From assembly GCA_016208495.1 (NCBI GenBank), contig JACQXX010000060.1, positions 1 through 64,000 on the forward strand: 64,000 nucleotides of DNA. Reading direction: 5' to 3'. The notes below the pieces were generated by a model. It was not told the DNA's origin, did no database searches, and was given only the letters and a program-made list of their open reading frames with translations. A program made the position numbers and the translations under genes. The stretch comes from Acidobacteriota bacterium (GTDB lineage: Bacteria > Acidobacteriota > Blastocatellia > Chloracidobacteriales > Chloracidobacteriaceae). Positions 1-7,917 of the stretch are shown piece by piece. Within the stretch, counting starts at the first letter, position 1; each line of letters starts with the position of its first letter.

Positions 1-167
1 TCATCCGCGACTGCCCTCGCTTGAGTTCTCCTCAGTCTATTTGTCAAAGATCGATGGTCAACTTCTCTTCCAACCCCACCAACTTCTCAATAAACCCGGT
101 TGGATTTTTACAGATTGAGTTCTGCGACACGCTCTAACTACTAACCACTAACCACATTCTTCATTCC
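1..167. other. Upstream edge; possible tail of a cut gene plus repeat arm
   Basis: I see no supportable gene here. Two plus-strand frames read open from the window edge, with stops at 116-118 and 135-137. The tail of a truncated gene is therefore possible, but neither frame resembles a known family. Positions 134-166 are a run of the heptad ACTAACC followed by CATTCTTCATTC, ending at the pheA start. The same arm precedes the PfkB gene at 54743 and recurs after the purine nucleoside phosphorylase gene near 63838-63889. Confidence 0.4.
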
Positions 168-1022
168 ATGACTCCTCTTATTGCCTTTCAAGGCGAACCC
201 GGTGCCTATAGCGAAATTGCCGCTGGACGACTTGGCCGTCCCGAAGGTCGCCGCCGGTTTGTTGATGTCTTCGAAGCTGTTACCACCGGACAGGTCGCAC
301 TTGGGGCAATTCCGCTTGAAAACAGCCTTGGCGGGACAATCCACGAAAATTATGATTTGCTCTTAAAATATCCGGTGCGAATTGTGGCGGAAACCTATGT
401 CCCAATTAACCATTGTTTGATGGGACTTCCTCAAGCCGCTTTTGAGCAGACCCGGCAGGTTCTTTCGCATCCACAAGCACTTGCCCAGTGCGATGTCTTT
501 CTGGCATCACATCCGGAGTGGGAGATTGTTCCGGCTTATGACACGGCAGGAAGTGCCAAAATGGTTCGGGAGGCGGGCGATCCAACCCGGTTGGCCATCG
601 CCAGCGAACAGGCCGCCAGTCATTACCAGCTCCAGGTCCTGGCTCGCAATATTGCCAGTACCACCAATAACATCACCCGGTTTGGCTTTATTCAAGCTGA
701 AGCAAACCTGTCTTCACTGCCGGTTCCACAATCATCAGACCTGATTTCGACCAGTCGAAAAACCACACTGGCCTTTACCCTCGCTCATAAGACGGGGAGT
801 TTATTCCAGGCCCTGTGTGTATTTGCCTTTCGCGAAATCAATCTCACCAAAATTGAATCTCGTCCCTTTCGTGAACAGGCATTTAACTATATGTTTTATG
901 TGGATTTTATCGAACCTGAGGACCCCAAGGTGAGTGCTCGCGCCCTTGATCACCTGACTGAAATCGCACCCTTTTTCAAAATTCTGGGCAGCTATCCCTG
1001 TGTGGGAACAATGGAGTTTTGA
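168..1022 (+). CDS. pheA: Prephenate dehydratase
   Basis: This enzyme converts prephenate to phenylpyruvate in cytosolic phenylalanine synthesis. The 284 residues match the usual length of the monofunctional enzyme. The N-terminus has the family signature FQGEPGAYSE. The catalytic TRF motif (T170) sits in NNITRFGFI. A C-terminal ACT domain begins near residue 200 and carries the ESRPFR motif that binds phenylalanine for feedback inhibition. No chorismate mutase domain is fused. The start follows the heptad repeat arm directly and has no strong ribosome binding site, so its regulation is not evident. It stands alone on the plus strand, convergent with the ABC gene that ends at 1154. Identification is secure. 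Confidence 0.95.
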   Translation: MTPLIAFQGEPGAYSEIAAGRLGRPEGRRRFVDVFEAVTTGQVALGAIPLENSLGGTIHENYDLLLKYPVRIVAETYVPINHCLMGLPQAAFEQTRQVLSHPQALAQCDVFLASHPEWEIVPAYDTAGSAKMVREAGDPTRLAIASEQAASHYQLQVLARNIASTTNNITRFGFIQAEANLSSLPVPQSSDLISTSRKTTLAFTLAHKTGSLFQALCVFAFREINLTKIESRPFREQAFNYMFYVDFIEPEDPKVSARALDHLTEIAPFFKILGSYPCVGTMEF

Positions 1023-1130
1023 CAAAGTGACATCTGACAGGATGACAGGATGACAAGGTGACAAAGTGACAAAGTGACAAGGTGACAAGGTGATTTTTTT
1101 CATCCCTCATCCTTCATCCCTCATCCCTTG
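1022..1130. repeat. GACAAGGT / CATCCCT tandem repeats between convergent genes
   Basis: Directly after the pheA stop lies an array of degenerate octamers (GTGACAAA, GTGACAAG, ATGACAGG). It is followed by T-rich sequence and then heptads of CATCCCT or CATCCTT. The array fills the gap between two convergent genes. The same GACAAGGT unit recurs at 4586-4672, 7861-7907, 27789-27855 and 34886-35003. Confidence 0.85.
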
Positions 1131-1153
1131 AAAGAGAGCCCTGCCCCCTGACC

Positions 1154-4100
1154 TCAAAGCACATCCTTACTCTTTAAAACCAGACCGGTCAGGATCAGCA
1201 GTACAACAAAAAAGATGCCTAAAATGGCAAAGTTGAGCGGAATGCTGCCATAGGTGGTTCGAAATCCGACATATTCACGTTTGTCATCAGGTGGGTATTC
1301 GATTTTGGGGGCTTTGGGGGGATCCCCAAGGGATGGCATCGGACCTGGATTTCCACCGCCGCCATACATGGCATTATCAGCCCGGCGCTTATAGTCGGTG
1401 AGTTTTTGTTGTTCTTCCTCTCGGTACTCTTCCAAATCATCTTCAAATTTCTTGATTGCCCGATCATTGGCGGCTTTTACCCGCCCGATTTCTCCGTCTT
1501 CGTCATATTCGTCATTGATTCCCCGCATGACATCCAGATCGCTGATGTGTTTGAGCAGGTCATATGACCACATCGCCGGCATGGCAAACCCAATTGCCTC
1601 AGATGGACCTTTGTTTGGTAACACAAGTCCCCCGAAGAGAATCTGGGGAATCAAAACCAGCGGCACTAAACTTGTGGCAACTTCCGAAGTTCGAACACCA
1701 GCCGAAATCAGCAATCCAATCCCAATTCCGGTCATCGTTGTAAACAACATGCAGAGATAAATCAGCACCGGGTTTCCTGGAACGGCTTCGACCACCGCGC
1801 CAACGCCATAGAGCAAGGCACACTGCAACATGCCTATCAAAACCAGGATAATCAGCTTGGAAAAGATATAGGGCAGAATCCCTAAGTTTACCATTCGCTC
1901 ACGTTTATAGACATTGTTTTCCTTGACGATTTCGCGAGCGGCATTCGAGCATCCAAACCAGAGGGACGACAATGCCAGAATAAAATAGGGGAAATCACGG
2001 GTCCAATCATTTCCAACCGCCAGGCCCATCAACAACGCAATCACCGGGGCTTGACCGAGCAAAATCAACAAGTTGAATTTATCAGCCCACATGACCTCAA
2101 AATAGCGCCGCGCCAGCACAAACATCTGGCGGAGACTCTGCCATAATGTGTTGTCATTGGTGGCTTTTCGGGGTGGTGGTTGGGCAGGCAAACGCTGCAA
2201 CCCACTCAACGGCTGAATGATGTATTTTTGATACGCGGTGGATTGCTCAAATTTTCGCTGCCAGCCAATCGCAACCTGGTCGCTGTTTGGATCACCCAGG
2301 GTGTCAAACAGGTTTTTAATACTGTGAATGCCAAAATATTCGAGGCATTCCTGCGGTGGTCCATACCACACCAGCCGACCGCGCATCATCACCACGAGCT
2401 TGTCAAACAGCTTGACGTTCTCCATCGCGTGGGTGGTCAACACAACTGAATGCCCGGCCTCGGAGATTTGCCGGAAGAGTTGCATAATTTTCTCTTCCGT
2501 CCCTGGATCCAGCCCTGATGTTGGTTCATCCAGATAGATAATTGACGGCTTGGTGATCAATTCCACTGCAATTGAAACCCGTTTGCGCTGGCCACCGGAA
2601 AGCTGGGAAATCGGCACATTTCGCCGTGATGTTAACCCCGTCACATCGAGCACTTCGTTGATGATGTTGTCAATTTCAGCATTGGATGTGTCAGACGACA
2701 GGCGCATCTTGGCCACGTAGAACAGCGTCCGGTAGACCGTCAGTTCCCGATGAATGATGTCATCTTGTGGAACATAGCCAATTGATTGCTTAAAGCTATT
2801 GATGTTTTCATACAGGTTGAGGTTATTGACCAGAACTGTCCCCTGATCGGCTGGACGCATTCCGTTGAGGGCATCCATCAGGGTTGATTTCCCGGCACCG
2901 GATGGACCAATCAGCCCGACGAACTCATTGGCTGGAATTGATAACCGTATCCGATCCAACAACTTAATCATCCCTGAGCCATCGCGGTTTTTCACTTCCT
3001 TGGTGAGGTCAATCACATCAATCCGGGATTGGCTACGCGAGTCAAAGACCACGATTCCGGATGGATCCACCTGCAACATATAGGGCCCAATCTGAACCAG
3101 GTCGTTTGGGCGCACCTGACATCGGCTTACTCGCTGGCCGTTCACATACACGCCATTGGTGCTGCCGGTGTCTTCCACCGTCACCGTTCCACCCTGACGA
3201 ACAAATTTGGCGTGGTGCTTGGAAATCTGCAGGACATCGAGCTGTAAATCAGTGTCAGAGCTGCGCCCAAGGGTGAGTACATCTTTGGTAAATTCTTTGC
3301 GGACAACGAATTGGCGGCGTTCACCTGGTGTGGCTCCAGTAGGGGGTTTCTGGCCGCGGACAATCACGGTACCCGCGCCTTCTTCGTGGGCACTGGCAAT
3401 CACCATCGCAGCCGCCTGGGCCGGATTAACAAATCGAAGTTCTGGTCCGCCAAACCCAAGCTGGATTCGATTTCCATGGCGCAGGGGGGTGGGCGAAGCA
3501 ATCCGTTGCCCATCCAGCAATGTGCCGTTAAATGACCCCAAATCACACAGCAGATATTCGCCGTTCCTGGCTTGAATTTCAGCATGGCGGCGGGACACGG
3601 TGGGAAACACGGCTGGATCCAACCGAATCTGGTTGGTTTCTTCCCGCCCAAGCAGCATCGTGCCGCTACTGGCAAGCTTGAATTGCTCCGTTCGATTCCC
3701 ATTGAGCAACTCCAGGTACACACTGACCGTAACCGGACCATTTCCGCCACTGGATGGCGGTGATGAAAGGGACGGAGACGAAGGAGGGAGTGAAGGGGTT
3801 GACGAAAGTGGAGGTTGTGGTTCAGCCGGAGGCGTGAAACGCACCGAGGCCGGCGGCTGTCCACCACCCCCTTGTGAAACCGGACCAGGCATTCCCGAAG
3901 GTGGCCGTGTCATGGGCTGAACTGGTGGCGAAACCGCCGGAATGGCATTTGGACTTGAACTTACCCCGGCGGCAGGAGATGCCAGAGGTAGTGGTGAGAC
4001 TTCGACTTGCCCGTGCGGATCAAAACTATCAATCCGGATCACCGGGCCACCTTGTCCAAACTGCACGATACACCCAGGTGTCAGCAGTACAGGTCGGTCA

Positions 4101-4327
4101 ATTCGATAATTGTTGACAAATGTCCCGTAGGTACTTTGGAGGTCAGTCAAAACCAGCAAATCGTTATGGAGTCGAATCTCAGCATGCCGCCGCGAAACAC
4201 CCGCATCATTTTCTCCGAATGCAAGCCGGCATTGGCTGGGATCACGACCAATATAAATTAAAGGGTCGCCAATTTCAGTTCGGGTGTTGGCCAAAGCCCC
4301 TTGTAAGTAGGTAATGACAAGTTTCAT
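1154..4327 (-). CDS. FHA-FHA-FHA ABC transporter (ABCG/Rv1747-type exporter)
   Basis: A 1057-residue fused ABC exporter of the inner membrane. Three forkhead-associated domains (about residues 20-95, 220-300 and 345-420) carry GR...SRRHAEI or SKHHA motifs and read phosphothreonine. A Pro/Ser/Gly-rich linker separates the first two. The ATPase follows, with Walker A GPSGAGKST near 475, signature LSGGQRKR near 577 and Walker B IIYLDEPTSGLDP. The C-terminal half is an ABC2-type membrane domain. It contains a charged, coiled-coil-like loop (EEYREEEQQKL) before the last membrane helix. Mycobacterial Rv1747 has a similar plan with two FHA domains and is regulated by Ser/Thr kinase PknF. A Ser/Thr kinase lies at 28725-32396 in this window, but a link is only inferred. 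The substrate is unknown. Confidence 0.9.
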   Translation of the reverse strand: MKLVITYLQGALANTRTEIGDPLIYIGRDPSQCRLAFGENDAGVSRRHAEIRLHNDLLVLTDLQSTYGTFVNNYRIDRPVLLTPGCIVQFGQGGPVIRIDSFDPHGQVEVSPLPLASPAAGVSSSPNAIPAVSPPVQPMTRPPSGMPGPVSQGGGGQPPASVRFTPPAEPQPPLSSTPSLPPSSPSLSSPPSSGGNGPVTVSVYLELLNGNRTEQFKLASSGTMLLGREETNQIRLDPAVFPTVSRRHAEIQARNGEYLLCDLGSFNGTLLDGQRIASPTPLRHGNRIQLGFGGPELRFVNPAQAAAMVIASAHEEGAGTVIVRGQKPPTGATPGERRQFVVRKEFTKDVLTLGRSSDTDLQLDVLQISKHHAKFVRQGGTVTVEDTGSTNGVYVNGQRVSRCQVRPNDLVQIGPYMLQVDPSGIVVFDSRSQSRIDVIDLTKEVKNRDGSGMIKLLDRIRLSIPANEFVGLIGPSGAGKSTLMDALNGMRPADQGTVLVNNLNLYENINSFKQSIGYVPQDDIIHRELTVYRTLFYVAKMRLSSDTSNAEIDNIINEVLDVTGLTSRRNVPISQLSGGQRKRVSIAVELITKPSIIYLDEPTSGLDPGTEEKIMQLFRQISEAGHSVVLTTHAMENVKLFDKLVVMMRGRLVWYGPPQECLEYFGIHSIKNLFDTLGDPNSDQVAIGWQRKFEQSTAYQKYIIQPLSGLQRLPAQPPPRKATNDNTLWQSLRQMFVLARRYFEVMWADKFNLLILLGQAPVIALLMGLAVGNDWTRDFPYFILALSSLWFGCSNAAREIVKENNVYKRERMVNLGILPYIFSKLIILVLIGMLQCALLYGVGAVVEAVPGNPVLIYLCMLFTTMTGIGIGLLISAGVRTSEVATSLVPLVLIPQILFGGLVLPNKGPSEAIGFAMPAMWSYDLLKHISDLDVMRGINDEYDEDGEIGRVKAANDRAIKKFEDDLEEYREEEQQKLTDYKRRADNAMYGGGGNPGPMPSLGDPPKAPKIEYPPDDKREYVGFRTTYGSIPLNFAILGIFFVVLLILTGLVLKSKDVL

Positions 4328-4585
4328 GGAATTGCCGCCTCAAAGCGCAGACACCAGATCAGCTTTGATCCAGGGCACCGCAGATGGGAATCTGCCAAAG
4401 CATGCCACAGGACTTGCACAGACCCATACTGGTCCGGAATCAGGCCGGACAACTATGGATCCAATCACAACCAGGGGTCAAATTTTTGGGAAAGAGATGA
4501 GGAACCGTGAGGTTGAATGCAGGCTGGAATGTACTATAGGGCTGGAAGAAGGAACAAGGGGGCGCTTCTGGCTAAGCGGCAAAAT

Positions 4586-4672
4586 GACAAGGGGACAGGG
4601 GAACAAGGGGACAGGGGGACAAGGGGACAAGGTGACAGGGTGACTGAAGGACAGATTGTCACCTTGTCATTC
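4586..4672. repeat. GACAAGGG/GACAAGGT tandem repeat with inverted end
   Basis: Octamer-like units (GGGGACAA, GGTGACAG) run to about 4645. They are followed at 4657-4670 by the inverse TTGTCACCTTGTCA, so the transcript could fold into a hairpin. The block lies in the 579-bp gap between the ABC gene and the small secreted protein gene. The rest of that gap (4328-4585) holds no gene I can support; the ABC gene promoter should lie there. Confidence 0.8.
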
Positions 4673-4732
4673 TTTGGTCTGCCTGGAATTTCGATGAAAT
4701 AAAGAACAAGTCAAACTCACTCCAATAGCAAG

Positions 4733-4910
4733 ATAGCGAAAGAGCGAAAGAGCGAAAGAGCGAAAGAGCGAGCCTTGTGATTGGCTACATCGCTGTCAAC
4801 AACGAAACTCTGTTCAGTGGATTTTCTACTTCGCTATTTCGCTATTCACTATTCGCTCTGCTTGCTACTTCGCTATTTGGCTCTGCTTGCTCTTTCGCTA
4901 TTCGCTCTAC
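4733..4910. repeat. Inverted pair of GCGAAAGA arrays
   Basis: The left arm (4734-4772) is a near-perfect octamer array of GCGAAAGA. After a spacer of about 55 bp, the right arm (4826-4910) carries the inverse theme (TTCGCTATT, CTCTTTCGC) in less regular form. The right arm runs into the stop codon of the small secreted protein. This is one member of the array-spacer-inverted-array family seen throughout the window. Confidence 0.8.
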
Positions 4911-5293
4911 TGATTGGCTGGCTTGCTGTAAGTGGTTGATTTGGTTCCGGATTTGGTCTGTCCGGTTTTATTGCTTGTGGCTGAACCAGTGCTGGTCTTG
5001 GTCACTGTTCCATCGCCGTTTTTATCGTAGTCAGTATCCTTGCTCGCGGTTCCGCGTACGCCGGTGGCGGTTCGCGTTTTTGAAGCACTTCCATTACTGG
5101 CTGATTTGCTGGTTTGGACATTGCCATATGCCCCGTTGACCTGCGAGTCACGCGAAGCGGTTCCGTTCCCAGCAGTTGCGGTTGTGGTTGATCCGTTCTT
5201 ACTGGTCCGGGTTTTGGATTTCTGAGCCAAAGTGGCTCCGGTCGTTAAAAACAAGCACATCACGAGCACACTGACGAATTTTACTTTTTTCAT
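4907..5293 (-). CDS. Small secreted Ser/Thr/Lys-rich protein with one EF-hand-like loop
   Basis: I chose the internal ATG at 5293 because TAGGAG lies 7-12 bases upstream and the following residues form a clean signal peptide (MKKVKFVSVLVMCLFLTTG, cleavage near TLAQ). An upstream in-frame start would add 18 residues without a ribosome binding site. The mature part, about 105 residues, is low-complexity (Ser, Thr, Lys, Gly, Asn) with repeats of SK(T/S)RT and GTASK/GTASR. One calcium-loop-like motif, DYDKNGDGTVTK, is present. The protein is predicted to be periplasmic or extracellular. I do not recognise the family; a role in the envelope is only a guess. The last codons overlap the inverted repeat arm. 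Confidence 0.7.
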   Translation of the reverse strand: MKKVKFVSVLVMCLFLTTGATLAQKSKTRTSKNGSTTTATAGNGTASRDSQVNGAYGNVQTSKSASNGSASKTRTATGVRGTASKDTDYDKNGDGTVTKTSTGSATSNKTGQTKSGTKSTTYSKPANQ

Positions 5294-5553
5294 AAACAAT
5301 TCTCCTAAAATAAGTTGTGATAGCTGCATATAATCTGGAAACCACATTCTTGAGTGATTTCCGTACTGCGCAGCACCCTATCAGTGTCTGGGGGATGAAC
5401 CTATCAAAACGACTTTAGTGACTGCAGTTTGGGTGTGAATGACCAAAAAAGAAGGATGAATGACAATCACTTCAAACTTGAAAAATTCCAAATATTTCCT
5501 ACTCCCAATGTCTTCAGCCCCAGGCTCAAGATGCTTCAGCCCGATGAACAAAT

Positions 5554-6537
5554 ATGGCCGATCACTTCACCGAAAAAGTCAAAACCAAAGCGCTTGAACT
5601 GGGATTTACCAAAGTCAGCATCGCGGAGGCAGTTGAACTTACTGAAGAAAGCGCACGCCTGCGCGAATGGCTACAACTCGGATATCACGCCACGATGGGC
5701 TGGATGGAGCGCACGGTTGACCGACGCAGTGACCCACGGCTGTTCTTTCCCGAAGTCAAATCGGTGATTGTGGTCGCACTCAATTATTTTCAACCACACC
5801 AGCGTTCGGAAGATCCTCAAATTGGAAAAGTCTCGCGCTATGCCTGGGGGGACGATTACCACGACGTACTCACTGACAAACTGCAGCAGTTGCTGGCCTG
5901 GATGGAGCAAGAAAATCCTGAAGTTCGTGGAAAAATCTGCGTAGATGCCCAACCAGCCATGGATAAAGTCTGGGCCGTTCGGGCTGGTTTGGGATGGATT
6001 GGCAAACACAGCAACCTGATCACCATGGATCACGGATCCTGGGTTTTTCTTGGCGAATTGATGGTGAACCTGCCTCTGGAAAGCACGTCCAAACCGATTC
6101 CGGACCACTGTGGAAGCTGTACCGCCTGCCTCGATGCCTGCCCAACTGAGGCCATTGTCCAACCGTATGTGGTGGACGCCCGGAAGTGCATTTCATTTGC
6201 CACGATTGAATCGAAAGAAGATTCCTTGAATCTACCTACCGAAGGCTGGATTTTTGGGTGTGATATCTGTCAAGATGTGTGCCCGTGGTCGCGATTCTCC
6301 CGACCAACCTCTGAATCCCGCTTTTCCCCGCACGAAGATTTTCAGGCACCTGACCTGGCCCTATGGCAGCACCTGACGCCAGAGGACTTTGCCCGCAAGT
6401 TTACCGGATCGCCAATCAAACGTGCGAAGTACCGGGGGCTGCAGCGCAATATCGCCCACGTACAGTCACGATTGAGCGAAACGAAACCGGATGCCCCCCA
6501 GCCGGTTCCTGGTTGTGTACCTGAAACTGAAAAGTAA
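5554..6537 (+). CDS. queG: Epoxyqueuosine reductase
   Basis: QueG reduces epoxyqueuosine to queuosine in tRNA wobble position 34, using cobalamin and two [4Fe-4S] clusters in the cytosol. The 327-residue length is near normal. The cluster-binding motifs CGSCTACLDACP and CDICQDVCPW are intact. The central region has the expected RYAWGDDYHDVL and GWIGKHSNL segments, in the DUF1730 region that contacts cobalamin. The start at ATG 5554 gives the normal N-terminus. A histidine kinase gene begins 13 bases after its stop, so the two may be co-transcribed, though no functional link is obvious. Confidence 0.95.
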   Translation: MADHFTEKVKTKALELGFTKVSIAEAVELTEESARLREWLQLGYHATMGWMERTVDRRSDPRLFFPEVKSVIVVALNYFQPHQRSEDPQIGKVSRYAWGDDYHDVLTDKLQQLLAWMEQENPEVRGKICVDAQPAMDKVWAVRAGLGWIGKHSNLITMDHGSWVFLGELMVNLPLESTSKPIPDHCGSCTACLDACPTEAIVQPYVVDARKCISFATIESKEDSLNLPTEGWIFGCDICQDVCPWSRFSRPTSESRFSPHEDFQAPDLALWQHLTPEDFARKFTGSPIKRAKYRGLQRNIAHVQSRLSETKPDAPQPVPGCVPETEK

Positions 6538-6550
6538 GGAGGTTTGGCCC

Positions 6551-7819
6551 ATGACGGGAGGAAATCAATCTGTTTCCCAGGCCCGAGCGCTGAAACATCA
6601 ACCACTTCAGACCAAGGACGTGGCAATGCCCCAAGGCGATATCTTTGTCATTGATGACAACCCAATCAATCTCAACTTGCTGGCCCATCTCCTGCGTGAG
6701 CGTGGCTATCAGGTTCGGATTGCGACCAGTGGCCGGCGTGGGATTGTGGCGGTCCGCACTTCAGTTCCGGATCTCATCATGTTGGATATCACCATGCCGG
6801 AGATGAATGGATATGAGGTCTGTGAGCAACTTAAATCAGATGAATTGTTGCGCGATATTCCAGTCATTTTTATCAGTGCTTTGGATGATGCCCTCGATAA
6901 AGTCAAAGCGTTTGAAGTCGGTGGGGTTGACTATGTGACCAAACCCTTTCAAATCGAGGAAGTTCTGGCCCGGATTGAAAATCAGTTGCGGATTTCTCAC
7001 CTCCAGAAAGAACTGCGCGAAACCAATAATCAGCTTGAACGCCAGCGCGCCCAGTTGCTCGAAGCCAATCAGAAACTCAAAGATGTCGAGCAGGCCAAGG
7101 CCGACTTTACGGCCATGCTGGTTCATGACTTGAAATCGCCACTCACCGTTGTCAAAACCATGCTGGACCTGCTCCAGTTTGACGAAATCATCAACCAGGC
7201 AATTGCCGACCAGGGCTTGACGGATGTCATGGTGGCTTCCGAACGCAACGTAGACAAAATTCTCGACCTGATCCAGGAAATCCTTGAGTTTTCGCGCATC
7301 GAATCCCAGAACCTGAGCCTGGATATTGAACCAGTTAGCGTTGAAGGCATTCTCAATGACTGTGTGATCACCACCAGCGTCACTGCACTCCAAAACCACA
7401 TCACCGTTGAAGCCGATATTCAGGAAAACCTGCCGCTGACCCTCGGGGATCGAGTCAAATTGGAGCGCGTGTTTTCAAACCTGCTTTCCAATGCGGTTAA
7501 ATTCACTCCAACCAATGGAAAAATTACCATTGAGGCCCGGCAGATTAACCAGTCTGATTCTTCATCATCAAGTCCGAACCTGATTGCGGTTCACATCAAC
7601 GATACCGGCGAAGGGATTCCAGCGGAAGAAGTTCCCTACGTCTTCGAACCTTACCGCCAGGCCACCAAACGCAAAGGACGTCTGGGTGTTGGACTCGGAT
7701 TAGCCATCGTCAAACGGATTGTCACTGCTCACAAAGGCCAACTGTGTGTTGAAAGCCAGCTTGGGATCGGCAGCCGGTTCACAGTTTTGCTTCCAGTGCT
7801 TTCCGCATTGAGTGACTAG
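6551..7819 (+). CDS. Receiver-histidine kinase hybrid
   Basis: A cytosolic signalling protein of 422 residues. A longer frame opens at 6491 inside queG, but AAGGAGG just before ATG 6551 fixes the start. An N-terminal receiver domain (about residues 27-145) has paired acidic residues IDDN and phospho-acceptor D79 in LDITMP. A short coiled coil follows. Then comes a HisKA domain with H192 in MLVHDLKSPL and a HATPase domain with N-box NLLSNAVKF, DTGEGIP and GLGLAIVKR. No membrane segment is seen. Receiver-first kinases of this type usually take phosphoryl groups from, or are tuned by, another kinase. The partner is not encoded next to it. Confidence 0.92.
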   Translation: MTGGNQSVSQARALKHQPLQTKDVAMPQGDIFVIDDNPINLNLLAHLLRERGYQVRIATSGRRGIVAVRTSVPDLIMLDITMPEMNGYEVCEQLKSDELLRDIPVIFISALDDALDKVKAFEVGGVDYVTKPFQIEEVLARIENQLRISHLQKELRETNNQLERQRAQLLEANQKLKDVEQAKADFTAMLVHDLKSPLTVVKTMLDLLQFDEIINQAIADQGLTDVMVASERNVDKILDLIQEILEFSRIESQNLSLDIEPVSVEGILNDCVITTSVTALQNHITVEADIQENLPLTLGDRVKLERVFSNLLSNAVKFTPTNGKITIEARQINQSDSSSSSPNLIAVHINDTGEGIPAEEVPYVFEPYRQATKRKGRLGVGLGLAIVKRIVTAHKGQLCVESQLGIGSRFTVLLPVLSALSD

Positions 7820-7860
7820 CGAATGAAAAGCGAGTAGCCAATCAAAGAGCCAAAACAAAA

Positions 7861-7907
7861 TCACCCTGTCACCTGTCACCTGTCACCTGTCACCTGTCCG
7901 TTGTCAC
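7861..7907. repeat. CACCTGT tandem heptads
   Basis: Five tandem copies of CACCTGT or close variants stand 10 bases upstream of the M28 peptidase start. The unit is a heptad version of the CACCTTGT theme found elsewhere. No inverted partner is seen. Confidence 0.85.
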
Positions 7908-7917
7908 CGATTTCATC

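Noticed and set aside
2-118. Tail of a plus-strand gene before pheA
   Set aside because: Two frames are open from the edge and neither resembles a known protein. The evidence is too weak for a gene call.
3400-3867. A 155-codon frame within the FHA-ABC gene
   Set aside because: It is a shadow frame of the same strand; the FHA reading frame is unambiguous.
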